Notes: generated by a model not told the origin, from the letters alone. DNA of 39,769 nt from Flavobacteriaceae bacterium (GCA_947373225.1 CANBWX010000016.1:1-39769); one strand, 5' to 3'; positions 8,319 through 16,482 are shown, counted from the first letter of the stretch. A program made the numbers and translations.

Positions 8319-8815
8319 TTTATTTATAAATTCTATGGAAATAATAGAATTAAAAGGTTGAATCCTAAATATTTTTCATAACCAATTAGCATGCAATTAA
8401 AAAACGATCTCTAAAAAATTATATTGAATTCGACATTGCTAATTTTTTTAAATCAGCTAAAAAAAGGTTCGAAAATTGTCCCGACAGGGTCACTTTTAAG
8501 TTAAAAATAAAATTCTAATTACTTTATTTTAAGATAATTAGAATTTTATATTTTATTTTTTGTATTATTTCTGTATTATAAATTTTTGAATACCTCAAAA
8601 AATGGGATCAATCCCAAAACCTGTGGAGCGACAAAAATTAAGCATAAATATTAGTTAGTTTAAAAAGGAAGAATTCTATATTTCTAACTCCCCTGAATTG
8701 AGATCTAAATGCTTTTATTTTCGCATTGAAAGGGATATGGTTTCAAAATTTATAGCATTTAATCTACTGTATTGCTGGGAGCATAAAACAATTTATTCCG
8801 TACAACAAATTATTT
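8319..8815. other. Gene-free stretch downstream of the T9SS gene
   Basis: No ORF of interest. It contains repeat copy A with its strong hairpin (8480-8577) and a small TGGGAT/ATCCCA dyad near 8603. GGTTCGAAAATTGTCCCGAC at 8466-8485 faintly resembles a tRNA T-arm, but no full tRNA can be folded. Confidence 0.6.
8480..8577 (+). repeat. Hairpin-bearing direct repeat, copy A
   Basis: Conserved flanks GTCACTTTTAA (8489-8499) and TGTATTATTTCTG (8561-8573) enclose a perfect 15-bp stem (8507-8521 with 8535-8549). Copy B (14247-14342) has the same flanks and order but a different 15-bp stem. The hairpin may also terminate transcription from the T9SS gene side. Confidence 0.8.
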
Positions 8816-11800
8816 TTATCTTTTCAATGAAAAATGTCCTTTTACAACCCGTCCATCTTCCAGTTGTACAGAATACCAATAATCTGTGGCTGGCATTGGC
8901 TGTTCATTAAATTTTCCGTCCCAACCTTGACCTGTGGGACTAATTTGACTTATCAATTTTCCGTAACGATCAAAAATGTAAATGATTGTTTTTGAGTTAA
9001 AGGAAGTATTCAATCCTTTTATATTCCAATAATCATTATAACCATCGTTGTTTGGTGTGAAAAAATTAGGAATTCCCAGAACAGACACTTCTTTAGGAAC
9101 TACACCGCAACCGTTCAAATCCTTGATAAAAACAGTATGAATTCCTGCCGTAACATTGGTGAATACACTTTCTTTCTGATACGTTCCATATTCATCATCA
9201 AGACCATAAACATAATCTCCCGAACCAGTAACGGTAACAGAAATACTATTGGATTCTGCTAAATCAACGATGGTGACCGCCGTTATTTTGGCAATATCCG
9301 AAGCCGTAACAGTAATTGTTCTAGTTCTAGAACAACCTTGATTATTGGTTACTTTGACGGTGTAAAGTCCAGCAGTATTAACCGTTAAAGTGTAATTTGT
9401 TTCCCCTGCAAGTGGAGTTCCGTTAAATGACCATAAATAACTATAATTACTTGTAGGAGAACCGTCTAAAAGCCCAGCATCTAACACTTTTATAAACGTT
9501 GGTAAGTTACTACACACTAATTCATTGCCCAATAAACTGATTTTTGGTACGGGATTTACGATAAACGGGAGCGTAAAAGTAGCGGTACATGCAGTATTTA
9601 TTGGATTGATAACTTCTACTTTTACGTTTTGGGTTGATGTAACAAACGGATTAGGCAACGGACTAGAAAGCGAATTGTTATTTCCATCAAAATAATTGAC
9701 TATCATTCCTGTTTGTGTTCCTAAAATGGTGTTTTCGAAAGTGGAGGTGTCAAAATCATATTTTCCGTCTTGCAAACTGGGGTCGGCTTCGTCATCACAA
9801 ATGGTAGTCAATGCAGTAGAAATAAGAAACGCTTGTGGTAAAACATCTACCACAAATTGTAGCGTTGAATTGTAAGAACAAGCTGTTGGCGTGTTATTCG
9901 TTGCCACTACTTTTAATGTTTGTGATTTAGTATTAAAAGGATTAGGCAATGGACTTTGCAACAGCACATTATTTTGGTCAAAATAAGAAACGGTAACATT
10001 GGTCAATCCATTTAATAATTGCGATTCTAGATTGGTAGTATCAAAGGCATATTTTCCATCTTGATTATCATCGCAATGATTTATAACAATGGGTTTCACT
10101 ATGGGAATTTTTTCTACATTCAACGTGATGTAACTTCCCAAGCCTAAACAATCGTTATTCACTCTACTATCCACACGGATATAAATGTTTTGGGTGTTTG
10201 GATAACCAATATTCCTGTAATTAGAAATATCAGTAATGGCATTTTTCTCCGCCAAAGCATCGGCAAGATTGCGATAATAGGTAATATCTAATAATTGACC
10301 CACAGGAAATATCGCTTGAACTTGATTGGTTACGCTACTAAAATCGAAAGAAGCAATTCCATCCGTATTCGTTCCTAAAATGGCATCATCACATTGAGTA
10401 AAAGTATTTGCAAAGTTCAAAGGTATTTGCGTGGTAGAAACAATCAGATTCAATTGAGCCGTTCTAAAACAGCCGTTACTATTGGTTACTTTCACATAAA
10501 CCACATCGTTGTTTACGATTTGATTGGTGTAAGCGGTGGTATTTGAGATTGGGTTGGTATTATTTTGCGCATCTGCTTGGCTTTTGAAAAACACAATCGT
10601 TTCGTTTGCAGCATTAGTCGTTATTTTGTCGATAGCTTCTTCCAAGTTAAAAGCACTAAAACCGTCTTGGTTGTCGTCGCATTGTTTCAAATTGACAACG
10701 CTGGTGATTATTGGCAAAGCCAAAACTTCAATTTGGAATGAAGTTATAGCAAAACAATTTAGATTGTCTTTATTCACCATTTTTACATAAATCGTTTCCG
10801 AAGTATTCGTGTTTTGATAAGTAGCAGGTGTTGCAATAAGTTGGGACATCGCCGAATCTTTGTAGTAAGAAAGTATAAATTGACTTGCCGACTGTCCGTT
10901 TAAAATGATTGTTTGGTTTTGTGTCAAGTCGAAAACCACATGACCATCGGTGTCAGTGCCAACACTTGTGTTATCGCAAATAGAAATTTTTGGAATATTG
11001 GCAGGTAAACTTGGTTTTGGTAAATCAAATACACCAATATTAAAGTTCGTTGTACTTTTACAAACGGTATTTGCCTTATTTGAAACTTCGGCGACTATGG
11101 TTTGTTGCTGGTAAGGTATAGCGTTTACGTAATTGTTTGGCGTTGCAATTGCTACATTATTGGCGTAATCCGTGGCATTGGCATAATAATTTACTGCGTA
11201 TAAATTTGGATCTTGCCCGTTTAATATTGCCACGTTTTGAGTTGTTAAATCAAAATTATACAAGCCATCATTGTTGGTGTCGCAAATGAATAAGTCGTTA
11301 GGTTTTGTTGCAGTTGGTACTGCTGAAATGATAATATCTTTAGTTTTGATACCAGAACCACTTGCTCCAGTTGCCGTGACCCCTACAGAGTATTTCCCTG
11401 CAGATGCATAAGTATGCGTTGGATTTATTACATTTGATGTATTCCCGTCGCCAAAATCCCACGTGGCAGAAGTAATGGTTTGACTATTATTTAAAGAAAA
11501 AGAAGTAGTATCTCCGAGGCAACTATTCGTATATTTAATTTCTGAAAGAACAAAAAAAGATTGAACAAAAGCGGGTAAACCGCTCCTACATATTTTACCT
11601 CCCAAATCTATACTTGAATTTAAAAAATTACAACCCACACCCAACACATTGGGTTGATTAATTACAGCAATTTTTGGGCTAAATAATAATGAAACATAAA
11701 TTTTATTGTCGGGACCAAGTTGAAGTGATGCTGGAGTAGAAGAATGGTCATTATTATTGACTACATAGGCAGAACTTGATATAGGATTTGCTTTTAAATC

Positions 11801-12649
11801 AGATTGGATAATTTCTCCATCACTAGTAATGTACAAAACTGAATTGTCTGTTGAAAACTCTGCACCATATAGAAAACCTATATGATTCGTAAGTTGCTGT
11901 GGATTAGAAACCACTCCAGTTGAAGTATTATAATCAAAAAGTTCAACTGAGTCAGGACTCACAAGAATCGATACGAGCTTACTTCCATCGGGAGATATTT
12001 TTATAACACCAGATGCAGAAGAACTAGTGGCAACATAATAAAGCGGTATCAATGCTCCTATACTCGAAATTATAGGAGTAGGATTTACCCCATTACTATC
12101 TAACAAATAGCTATAATAGTTATTATTGTTCCACCCATGTGAAATTATCCAAAAATCGACATTATTGGCATGTTTTACGACAGTTAGTTTTTCGCAACTT
12201 GGTGTATATAACAATATATTTTTAGTGGTTGTGACACCTCCCAATCCACCATCTAACGATAAATCAATAATTGAATACCTTAAACCATTTGAATTGCCTT
12301 CATAATCGGTGGTAAATACATAAAACAAGGTAGAAGACCCCGGTTTTGGTACTATAATGGCAGACTGGGTACTTGAAAAATTCCCCATTAATCCCGTACC
12401 ATTTAACATAATTTGTTGATTTTTGTTCCAAATAGTTACTCCATCAGTGTAAAACAATAATTGACCCGCACCATTCGATAAAACAGCGCATCCTTCATGC
12501 GTAAACATTTGGCTGTTGGTCAGAGCAACAGGAACGCCACTATTAAAATCCAGCCCCGCTTGATCCCCAAAATACCAAATATTTGCTTCGCCTTGTGAGA
12601 AAACGAAACTTGTAATAAAAAGGAAACCTAGTATAATTGTTTTCTTCAT
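8816..12649 (-). CDS. Large secreted protein with PKD domain and T9SS type-B sorting domain
   Basis: 1277 aa. Signal peptide at residues 1-18 (MKKTIILGFLFITSFVFS). Residues about 20-370 look like a propeller-type domain (WYFGDQAGLDF, ISPDGSKL, LQLGPDNKIYVSL). One PKD domain follows (SATWDFGDGNTSN...HTYASAGKYSV). About six tandem segments then repeat the theme CDDNQDGKYAFD...LLNG with alternating Cys. The last ~85 residues (IPNFFTPNNDGYNDYWNIKG...IFDRYGKLI...WDGKFNEQPMPATDYWY) are the gliding-motility-associated C-terminal domain used as a type-B type IX secretion signal. It is therefore exported to the cell surface or medium, probably an adhesin-like surface protein. The exact role is unknown. 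Confidence 0.9.
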   Translation of the reverse strand: MKKTIILGFLFITSFVFSQGEANIWYFGDQAGLDFNSGVPVALTNSQMFTHEGCAVLSNGAGQLLFYTDGVTIWNKNQQIMLNGTGLMGNFSSTQSAIIVPKPGSSTLFYVFTTDYEGNSNGLRYSIIDLSLDGGLGGVTTTKNILLYTPSCEKLTVVKHANNVDFWIISHGWNNNNYYSYLLDSNGVNPTPIISSIGALIPLYYVATSSSASGVIKISPDGSKLVSILVSPDSVELFDYNTSTGVVSNPQQLTNHIGFLYGAEFSTDNSVLYITSDGEIIQSDLKANPISSSAYVVNNNDHSSTPASLQLGPDNKIYVSLLFSPKIAVINQPNVLGVGCNFLNSSIDLGGKICRSGLPAFVQSFFVLSEIKYTNSCLGDTTSFSLNNSQTITSATWDFGDGNTSNVINPTHTYASAGKYSVGVTATGASGSGIKTKDIIISAVPTATKPNDLFICDTNNDGLYNFDLTTQNVAILNGQDPNLYAVNYYANATDYANNVAIATPNNYVNAIPYQQQTIVAEVSNKANTVCKSTTNFNIGVFDLPKPSLPANIPKISICDNTSVGTDTDGHVVFDLTQNQTIILNGQSASQFILSYYKDSAMSQLIATPATYQNTNTSETIYVKMVNKDNLNCFAITSFQIEVLALPIITSVVNLKQCDDNQDGFSAFNLEEAIDKITTNAANETIVFFKSQADAQNNTNPISNTTAYTNQIVNNDVVYVKVTNSNGCFRTAQLNLIVSTTQIPLNFANTFTQCDDAILGTNTDGIASFDFSSVTNQVQAIFPVGQLLDITYYRNLADALAEKNAITDISNYRNIGYPNTQNIYIRVDSRVNNDCLGLGSYITLNVEKIPIVKPIVINHCDDNQDGKYAFDTTNLESQLLNGLTNVTVSYFDQNNVLLQSPLPNPFNTKSQTLKVVATNNTPTACSYNSTLQFVVDVLPQAFLISTALTTICDDEADPSLQDGKYDFDTSTFENTILGTQTGMIVNYFDGNNNSLSSPLPNPFVTSTQNVKVEVINPINTACTATFTLPFIVNPVPKISLLGNELVCSNLPTFIKVLDAGLLDGSPTSNYSYLWSFNGTPLAGETNYTLTVNTAGLYTVKVTNNQGCSRTRTITVTASDIAKITAVTIVDLAESNSISVTVTGSGDYVYGLDDEYGTYQKESVFTNVTAGIHTVFIKDLNGCGVVPKEVSVLGIPNFFTPNNDGYNDYWNIKGLNTSFNSKTIIYIFDRYGKLISQISPTGQGWDGKFNEQPMPATDYWYSVQLEDGRVVKGHFSLKR

Positions 12650-12698
12650 TATGTACTATTGCTAAACACAGCTTTTAGTAATATTTTATATTTATTTT

Positions 12699-12815
12699 AA
12701 AAGCTATACCGTATGATATAGCTTTTATTGTTTTGCATTGCCCTCGTTTGTGGGTACGAAGTCGGAGACGTTCGCACAGCACCCTGCATTTATGGAAGAC
12801 TTCGGAGAGCTGGGT
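12699..12815. repeat. REP-like element (copy with AAAAGCTAT hairpin)
   Basis: Hairpin AAAAGCTATA (12699-12708) / TATAGCTTTT (12717-12726), then TTTTGC...CCCTCGTTTGTGGGTAC. A further weak dyad CGAAGTC...GACTTCG runs to about 12804. The hairpin and the CTCGTTTRTGGGYAC block recur at 14131-14194. The element supplies the last codons of the putative immunity gene and may act as its terminator. Confidence 0.8.
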
Positions 12816-13251
12816 ATTGTATTGTGAAAATGAGATCGTTTAAATCATCGTCAGCATAACCATCATTACAGTTGTAAGTTCTTATACCATTGTCTTCTAC
12901 AACATACATAGCGCCTCCATTATGCCAATAATGAGTTGTCCCGTCTTCAGTCTCCCAAACATTGTAAGTAATAAGTACTTTGTCCTTTGACTTAATCAAC
13001 ATATGCAATTCTTTAGGTGCTGTATCTTCCCAAAGAATAATTTTCGTAGATAGTTTTTGATCGTTAATTTCAAACTCACCTTTAGTTTGAAAAACAATTC
13101 CTTGCTTCCACTTGCTATCTGTTGATACGAAACTCACTTTTAAGGAAATCTTACTTGATGGCAGGTTAATCCTATCAACCATTTTCAGTTCTTTGCCTTG
13201 ATAAATGATTGGCTGTCCTTTGGACTCCATAAATAATGTTTGAAAGTTCAT
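12790..13251 (-). CDS. Putative immunity protein for the adjacent HNH toxin fragment
   Basis: 153 aa, soluble, no signal peptide, not recognised as a named family. It has an acidic, Trp-containing C-terminal half (ETEDGTTHYWHNGGAMYVVEDNG, then CNDGYADDDLNDLIFTIQY). It starts 11 bp after the toxin-tail stop on the same strand, the standard position for an immunity gene of a polymorphic toxin. The last six residues (ALRSLP) are encoded by REP-like sequence, so the original C-terminus was probably replaced. Function is inferred from context. Confidence 0.6.
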   Translation of the reverse strand: MNFQTLFMESKGQPIIYQGKELKMVDRINLPSSKISLKVSFVSTDSKWKQGIVFQTKGEFEINDQKLSTKIILWEDTAPKELHMLIKSKDKVLITYNVWETEDGTTHYWHNGGAMYVVEDNGIRTYNCNDGYADDDLNDLIFTIQYPALRSLP

Positions 13252-13262
13252 ATTTTTATATT

Positions 13263-13502
13263 TTATCTTCTAAATGGATCTAATGCTCGATGTTCATCTG
13301 GCCACACCTTCATAAAGTCAAATAGCCCCCCATTTCTTTGAGGAACAATATGATGATGCAATTCCATACTTTCCATTAATCCACTATTAGGATTAATTCT
13401 TTGAGGTGCTAAGCCCTTCTGCATTCTTGTTAAATTAAAAGGATCATACCCGATCGCTCGGATATACAAATTCTCCTCGTAGCAGATAGCGCAGAATTGC
13501 AT
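13263..13502 (-). CDS. HNH/Endo VII-type toxin C-terminal domain, 5'-truncated orphan
   Basis: 79 aa. The C-terminal block MELHHHIVPQRNGGLFDFMKVWPDEHRALDPFRR resembles (by eye) nuclease tips of polymorphic toxins (HNH/ENDO VII superfamily, HHH...N...H). Such domains normally end very large RHS-type or secreted proteins. Here the delivery part is missing: the first six codons (MQFCAI) lie inside the REP-type inverted repeat 13485-13513, and upstream stands a RAYT gene. It is either a dead fragment or a small orphan toxin still paired with its immunity gene downstream. Confidence 0.65.
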   Translation of the reverse strand: MQFCAICYEENLYIRAIGYDPFNLTRMQKGLAPQRINPNSGLMESMELHHHIVPQRNGGLFDFMKVWPDEHRALDPFRR

Positions 13503-13513
13503 TCTGTGCCCAT
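13485..13513 (+). repeat. Perfect inverted repeat, left arm beside the RAYT gene
   Basis: GATAGCGCAGAATTGCATTC plus TGTGCCCAT; exact complement of 14188-14216 over 29 bp. Internally it also contains the dyad CAGAAT/ATTCTG. Confidence 0.95.
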
Positions 13514-13525
13514 TCCAATTAGAAA

Positions 13526-14109
13526 TTAAAACAAATCTAACAAAATTAATTCTAGCTCATAATCTAATCCTGCATAATTTCTTGCTGAACTAAAATAATA
13601 ATCCTCGGGAAGTGTAACAATTTTGTCCTTTACGGGATTGTTATGAATGTAATTTATTTTTTGTGTGATAAACCAGTTACTTTCTACAATTTCAGCGTGA
13701 TAACCATCTTGCCATACTTTATATTTTTGGTCTTTTTTGAGATGTTTACAAGAGTTTTCAAAATACTCCAACATCCATTCTCTTCGACTCTCTGGCTCTT
13801 TCAGTATGATTTTTACAATTTGTTTAGAAGTGAATTTCTTGAAATCACGCATAATATCCGACAAAATAAAACCATCGGTGCCTTTGCACAACAAATGTAA
13901 ATGGCTCGACATTAAACAATAGGCATAAATTTCTAAGCCTTTCTTTTCTTGGCAATGTTTCAATGAATTGGTAATAACGTATTTTTGATTTAGTCGTGTA
14001 AAAACATCTATCCAACCTACAGTTGTTATGGTTATAAAATAGGCTTCGTCTGTGGTAGTGGCTTTGCTTCGCCAGTTCGGCTAAAGCCTCGGGTGTATTT
14101 TGTTGACAT
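13526..14109 (-). pseudogene. REP-associated tyrosine transposase (RAYT), frameshifted by a 29-bp insertion
   Basis: A Y1/HUH transposase of the RAYT type, single-stranded-DNA enzymes linked to REP elements. The ATG at 14109 gives MSTKY; 29 bp of repeat sequence (14066-14094) then break the frame; the rest continues as KATTTDEAYFITITTVGW...VDVFTRL-like sequence to the stop at 13526. The HUH motif is SSHLHLL and the catalytic tyrosine is in KINYIHNNPV. Removing the 29 bp restores one continuous frame of about 184 codons, normal for the family. The open frame remaining has only a TTG (13963) as start, downstream of the N-terminal strand. REP-like repeats flank it on both sides. Confidence 0.82.
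14066..14094 (+). repeat. 29-bp repeat inserted in the RAYT gene
   Basis: GCTTCGCCAGTTCGGCTAAA then GCCTCGGGT. It shares its first 14 bases (one mismatch) and last eight (CCTCGGGT/GCTCGGGT) with 23685-23711, with a different core. Its removal restores the transposase frame. Confidence 0.8.
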
Positions 14110-14130
14110 TTTTTTGTTCTAATATACAAA

Positions 14131-14216
14131 AAAAGCTATGCCATTTATTTGGATATAGCTTTTTTCTTGTTTTGCCTGCTCTCGTTTATGGGCACAGAAT
14201 GCAATTCTGCGCTATC
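14131..14216. repeat. REP-like element upstream of the RAYT gene, including the right inverted-repeat arm
   Basis: Hairpin AAAAGCTAT (14131-14139) / ATAGCTTTT (14155-14163), the block CTCGTTTATGGGCAC (14181-14195) and the arm 14188-14216 that is the exact complement of 13485-13513. A second copy of the hairpin-plus-block order is at 12699-12756. Confidence 0.88.
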
Positions 14217-14246
14217 CAACACGAGATATTTACTGCATATCTAGGA

Positions 14247-14342
14247 CGTCGGGGTCACTTTTAAAACAAAAATAAAAACCGTTATTACTCAAATTAAGTA
14301 ATAACGGTTTTTGTTTTTTTAAGCCTGTATTATTTCTGAATT
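14247..14342 (+). repeat. Hairpin-bearing direct repeat, copy B (also a terminator)
   Basis: GTCACTTTTAA (14254-14264) and TGTATTATTTCTG (14326-14338) enclose a perfect 15-bp stem AAAAACCGTTATTAC (14274-14288) / 14298-14312. T-rich runs on both sides make it a good bidirectional terminator, here for the DUF4252 operon that ends at 14359. Confidence 0.85.
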
Positions 14343-14358
14343 TTCAACTTTATCAAAT

Positions 14359-14895
14359 TCATTTCTTCAACAATTCCTGCAAAGGTTTTAACTGCTCCAC
14401 ATCTATATTCGAACTTTTAAGAACAGAAATCATTGTCATAATATTCGTTGGATTCATATCTTTTCCCAAAAACCGAACTACAGCAAAACCAACATCTTTT
14501 TTATTAGCATAAAGAACAAATTCATTAATATGATCATCAGAACCTACATAGCTGATAGAAGCTCCTTCTTTGCCTGAGCCAAATTTCATCAATTGCTGGT
14601 ATTTTTCGTCTTTTAGAATCGCATTGATTTTGGCGCGCTCAATTTCGAATTGTGCTTTGTTTTTATCATTGATCTTAAAAGCCAAAACATTCATTTTATC
14701 AAAAGATTGCAACGCTTTGGTTTGTTCAACGGATAATTTCGTTTTATCTACATTCAGAATACTTGGAGAAACATCCAATGCAACAAAATTCTTATTTTCG
14801 GTATTTTCTACAAAGTATTTTTGCAATGTTGTCGCCGAGTTACAACTTGCCAAAAGCAAGCAAAATAATACGATAAAACTATATATAGGTTTCAT
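14359..14895 (-). CDS. DUF4252 domain lipoprotein
   Basis: 178 aa from the ATG at 14895. The longer frame (to 14976) overlaps the upstream gene and lacks a signal at its start, so I reject it. MKPIYSFIVLFCLLLASCNS is a lipoprotein signal with Cys19. The body (FKINDKNKAQFEIERAKINAIL...KFGSGKEGASISYVGSDDHINEFVLYANKKDVGFAVVRFLGKDMNP) fits DUF4252, a Bacteroidetes family of unknown function often found with ECF sigma genes. It starts 1 bp past the stop of the second DUF4252 gene, so the pair is one transcription unit with the sigma factor. Confidence 0.85.
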   Translation of the reverse strand: MKPIYSFIVLFCLLLASCNSATTLQKYFVENTENKNFVALDVSPSILNVDKTKLSVEQTKALQSFDKMNVLAFKINDKNKAQFEIERAKINAILKDEKYQQLMKFGSGKEGASISYVGSDDHINEFVLYANKKDVGFAVVRFLGKDMNPTNIMTMISVLKSSNIDVEQLKPLQELLKK

Positions 14896-14896
14896 A

Positions 14897-15427
14897 TTAC
14901 TTTTTACCTTTTGTAGCTCTTCGCAAATCATCACCGCCGGGAATTCGCATTTTATCGGTAAGAACCGATATTTCACTCAAGTCGAATGCACCTGTAAGCG
15001 ACATCAAAACGGTTTGATTATCTTTACTTCCACCCTCAATAAACATCAAAAGTTCTTTTATCTGGCTGTCACCTGCTCCCGATTTTACCATTATTCGAAT
15101 GTTTTTTCCACCGTTATTTACACGCATTAATTCTTCTAATCCGTCTGTTTTAATATACTTATCGGCTGCTGCTTTCATCTCCGAAGTGACTCTTGTGCTT
15201 GTCGTTGTGAAAACTTTTAGATTATCGAGTTTCTTAATCAAATTCATGTATTGTTGCGCTTCTTTATCGGAAGAATCCATTTTTACTTTGCTCATCAATT
15301 CGAACATTTTTTTGTTGACTATTATCGAAGTCACATCATCTTGTCCGTCGAATTTATCGAATGCCGCTTGTGCAAAAAATAGATTCGAAACTAAGGTCAT
15401 TACTAAAGTTATTATAATTTTTTTCAT
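14897..15427 (-). CDS. DUF4252 domain secreted protein
   Basis: 176 aa with a cleavable signal peptide (MKKIIITLVMTLVSNLFFAQ). The body has DUF4252 features: FDKFDGQDDVTSIIVNKKMFELM, NLKVFTTTSTRVTSEMKAAADKYI, GGKNIRIMVKSG and a C-terminal LSEISVLTDKMRIPGGDDLR. Periplasmic location is predicted. It is paralogous to the lipoprotein downstream. Role unknown; operon position suggests it is an output or sensor part of the ECF system. Confidence 0.88.
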   Translation of the reverse strand: MKKIIITLVMTLVSNLFFAQAAFDKFDGQDDVTSIIVNKKMFELMSKVKMDSSDKEAQQYMNLIKKLDNLKVFTTTSTRVTSEMKAAADKYIKTDGLEELMRVNNGGKNIRIMVKSGAGDSQIKELLMFIEGGSKDNQTVLMSLTGAFDLSEISVLTDKMRIPGGDDLRRATKGKK

Positions 15428-15444
15428 TATTTCTGTATTTATTA

Positions 15445-15891
15445 TTATTTAAAAATTAAGTTTTTCGAATTATCATATTCCTGAATATACTGTACACTTT
15501 TTATGCCAACATTTATATTTGTCGATAACATGGATAATGCTTTTTGCGTTTCCTTGAAAGCAAGCTCAGGATTATCATAGGTTCCAAGAGTTTTATCCTG
15601 ATTTGTGTTATCATAATTAAAATAACCAACCGTTCCTATCCCTAACAAAATTACAACAGAAGCAGCAATTGACAGCCAAGTAAAATTTCGTCTTTTGGTT
15701 TTCAACCGAATTTTTTTGTTATTTTTTTGGTCTTTATCCAAAGTAAAGTAACCAAAAATAGGTTTGTATTGTGCCAAATGTTGCGCCACATTCGATGAAA
15801 AAAAGTACTCTTTTAGCACCTTTTCTTCGGAAATATTGGTTTCGCCTCGAAAGTATTTTTCTAATACTATTTCAATTTTATCTAATTCCAT
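15445..15891 (-). CDS. Membrane protein, candidate anti-sigma factor
   Basis: 148 aa. The N-terminal ~60 residues (MELDKIEIVLEKYFRGETNISEEKVLKEYF) are cytoplasmic and resemble the start of many small Bacteroidetes anti-sigma partners. One membrane helix follows at residues about 70-91 (FTWLSIAASVVILLGIGTVGYF). The C-terminal ~55 residues are periplasmic (LAFKETQKALSMLSTNINVG). It overlaps the 3' end of the sigma gene by 14 bp. No zinc-binding HxxxCxxC motif is present. The role is inferred from position and topology. Confidence 0.7.
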   Translation of the reverse strand: MELDKIEIVLEKYFRGETNISEEKVLKEYFFSSNVAQHLAQYKPIFGYFTLDKDQKNNKKIRLKTKRRNFTWLSIAASVVILLGIGTVGYFNYDNTNQDKTLGTYDNPELAFKETQKALSMLSTNINVGIKSVQYIQEYDNSKNLIFK

Positions 15892-16387
15892 GACTATGCG
15901 TTTTTATCATAAATTCTCTAACCGTTTTCCTTGCTCTCGAAAGTGCCACTCGAATAGCAGTTTCATTCATATTCATTATTTTGGCAATCATTTCAAACTC
16001 GTATTGTTCTATATCCCGAAGTTGAATTATGGATCGTTGCTGCTCCGGCAACTGATTAATTATCTTTTCGACCCAATTTAAGCTGTCAATATCTTCCATT
16101 TTTTTATCTAAACTAGCTTCTCTTCCAACAAAATTATCGTGAACAATCGGAAGATTTCCAGCTCTTTTAGATTTCAATTGATCCAAACAATAATTCTTAG
16201 TCATTGTCATCGCAAAAGCTTCAACATTATTATAAACCTCTAAACCTGAATTTTTATTCCACAATTTCACCAAAACTTCTTGAGTCGCATCCTCGGCTTC
16301 TTCCCTGCTTATGAGCAATCGCTTTGCCAGACGAAAGACTTTGTCTTTGAAAGGTGCAATTAAATTCATAAACTCGTTTTGGTTCAT
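15878..16387 (-). CDS. ECF-type RNA polymerase sigma factor
   Basis: 169 aa from MNQNEFMNLI (ATG 16387; an ATG three codons upstream is also possible). Region 2 is LAKRLLISREEAEDATQEVLVKLWN...FAMTMTKNYCLDQLKS; region 4 is LPEQQRSIIQLRDIEQYEFEMIAKIMNMNETAIRVALSRARKTVREFM, the helix-turn-helix that reads the -35 element. There is no region 1.1 or 3. It heads sigma, membrane protein, DUF4252 x2 as one unit. An ECF-like promoter lies just upstream, so autoregulation is likely. Confidence 0.95.
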   Translation of the reverse strand: MNQNEFMNLIAPFKDKVFRLAKRLLISREEAEDATQEVLVKLWNKNSGLEVYNNVEAFAMTMTKNYCLDQLKSKRAGNLPIVHDNFVGREASLDKKMEDIDSLNWVEKIINQLPEQQRSIIQLRDIEQYEFEMIAKIMNMNETAIRVALSRARKTVREFMIKTHSHGIR

Positions 16388-16421
16388 AAAAAACATTCAT
16401 TTAGAAAAGTTATATAAGCAA

Positions 16422-16446
16422 GACGAAACTAAGTTATTTTTGTTAC
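16422..16446 (-). promoter_or_regulatory. ECF-type promoter of the sigma operon
   Basis: Minus strand: TGTAAC, 16-nt spacer, CGTC (GTAAC at 16442-16446, CGTC at 16422-16425), followed by TT. This spacing and these boxes are typical of autoregulated ECF promoters. It lies 35 nt from the sigma start codon. Confidence 0.6.
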
Positions 16447-16450
16447 AAAG

Positions 16451-16482
16451 TTTCTAAAATAAAACTAAAGTCGGTACTTTTG
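16451..16482 (+). promoter_or_regulatory. Housekeeping promoter of the S41 peptidase gene
   Basis: TTTC (16451-16454), 20 nt, TACTTTTG (16475-16482), an exact Bacteroidetes -7 TAnnTTTG. A start near 16488 leaves a ~20-nt leader. Confidence 0.65.

Noticed and set aside
8466..8492. tRNA gene
   Set aside because: Only a T-arm-like string is present; no acceptor, D or anticodon arms fold around it.
8698..8910. 70-codon plus-strand ORF
   Set aside because: Runs antisense into the conserved T9SS C-terminal domain; no coding features.
13845..14129. 94-codon minus-strand ORF
   Set aside because: Out-of-frame reading of the interrupted RAYT gene; the family sequence is in the other frame.
14570..15130. 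186-codon plus-strand ORF
   Set aside because: Antisense shadow of the two DUF4252 genes, which have signal peptides and family motifs.
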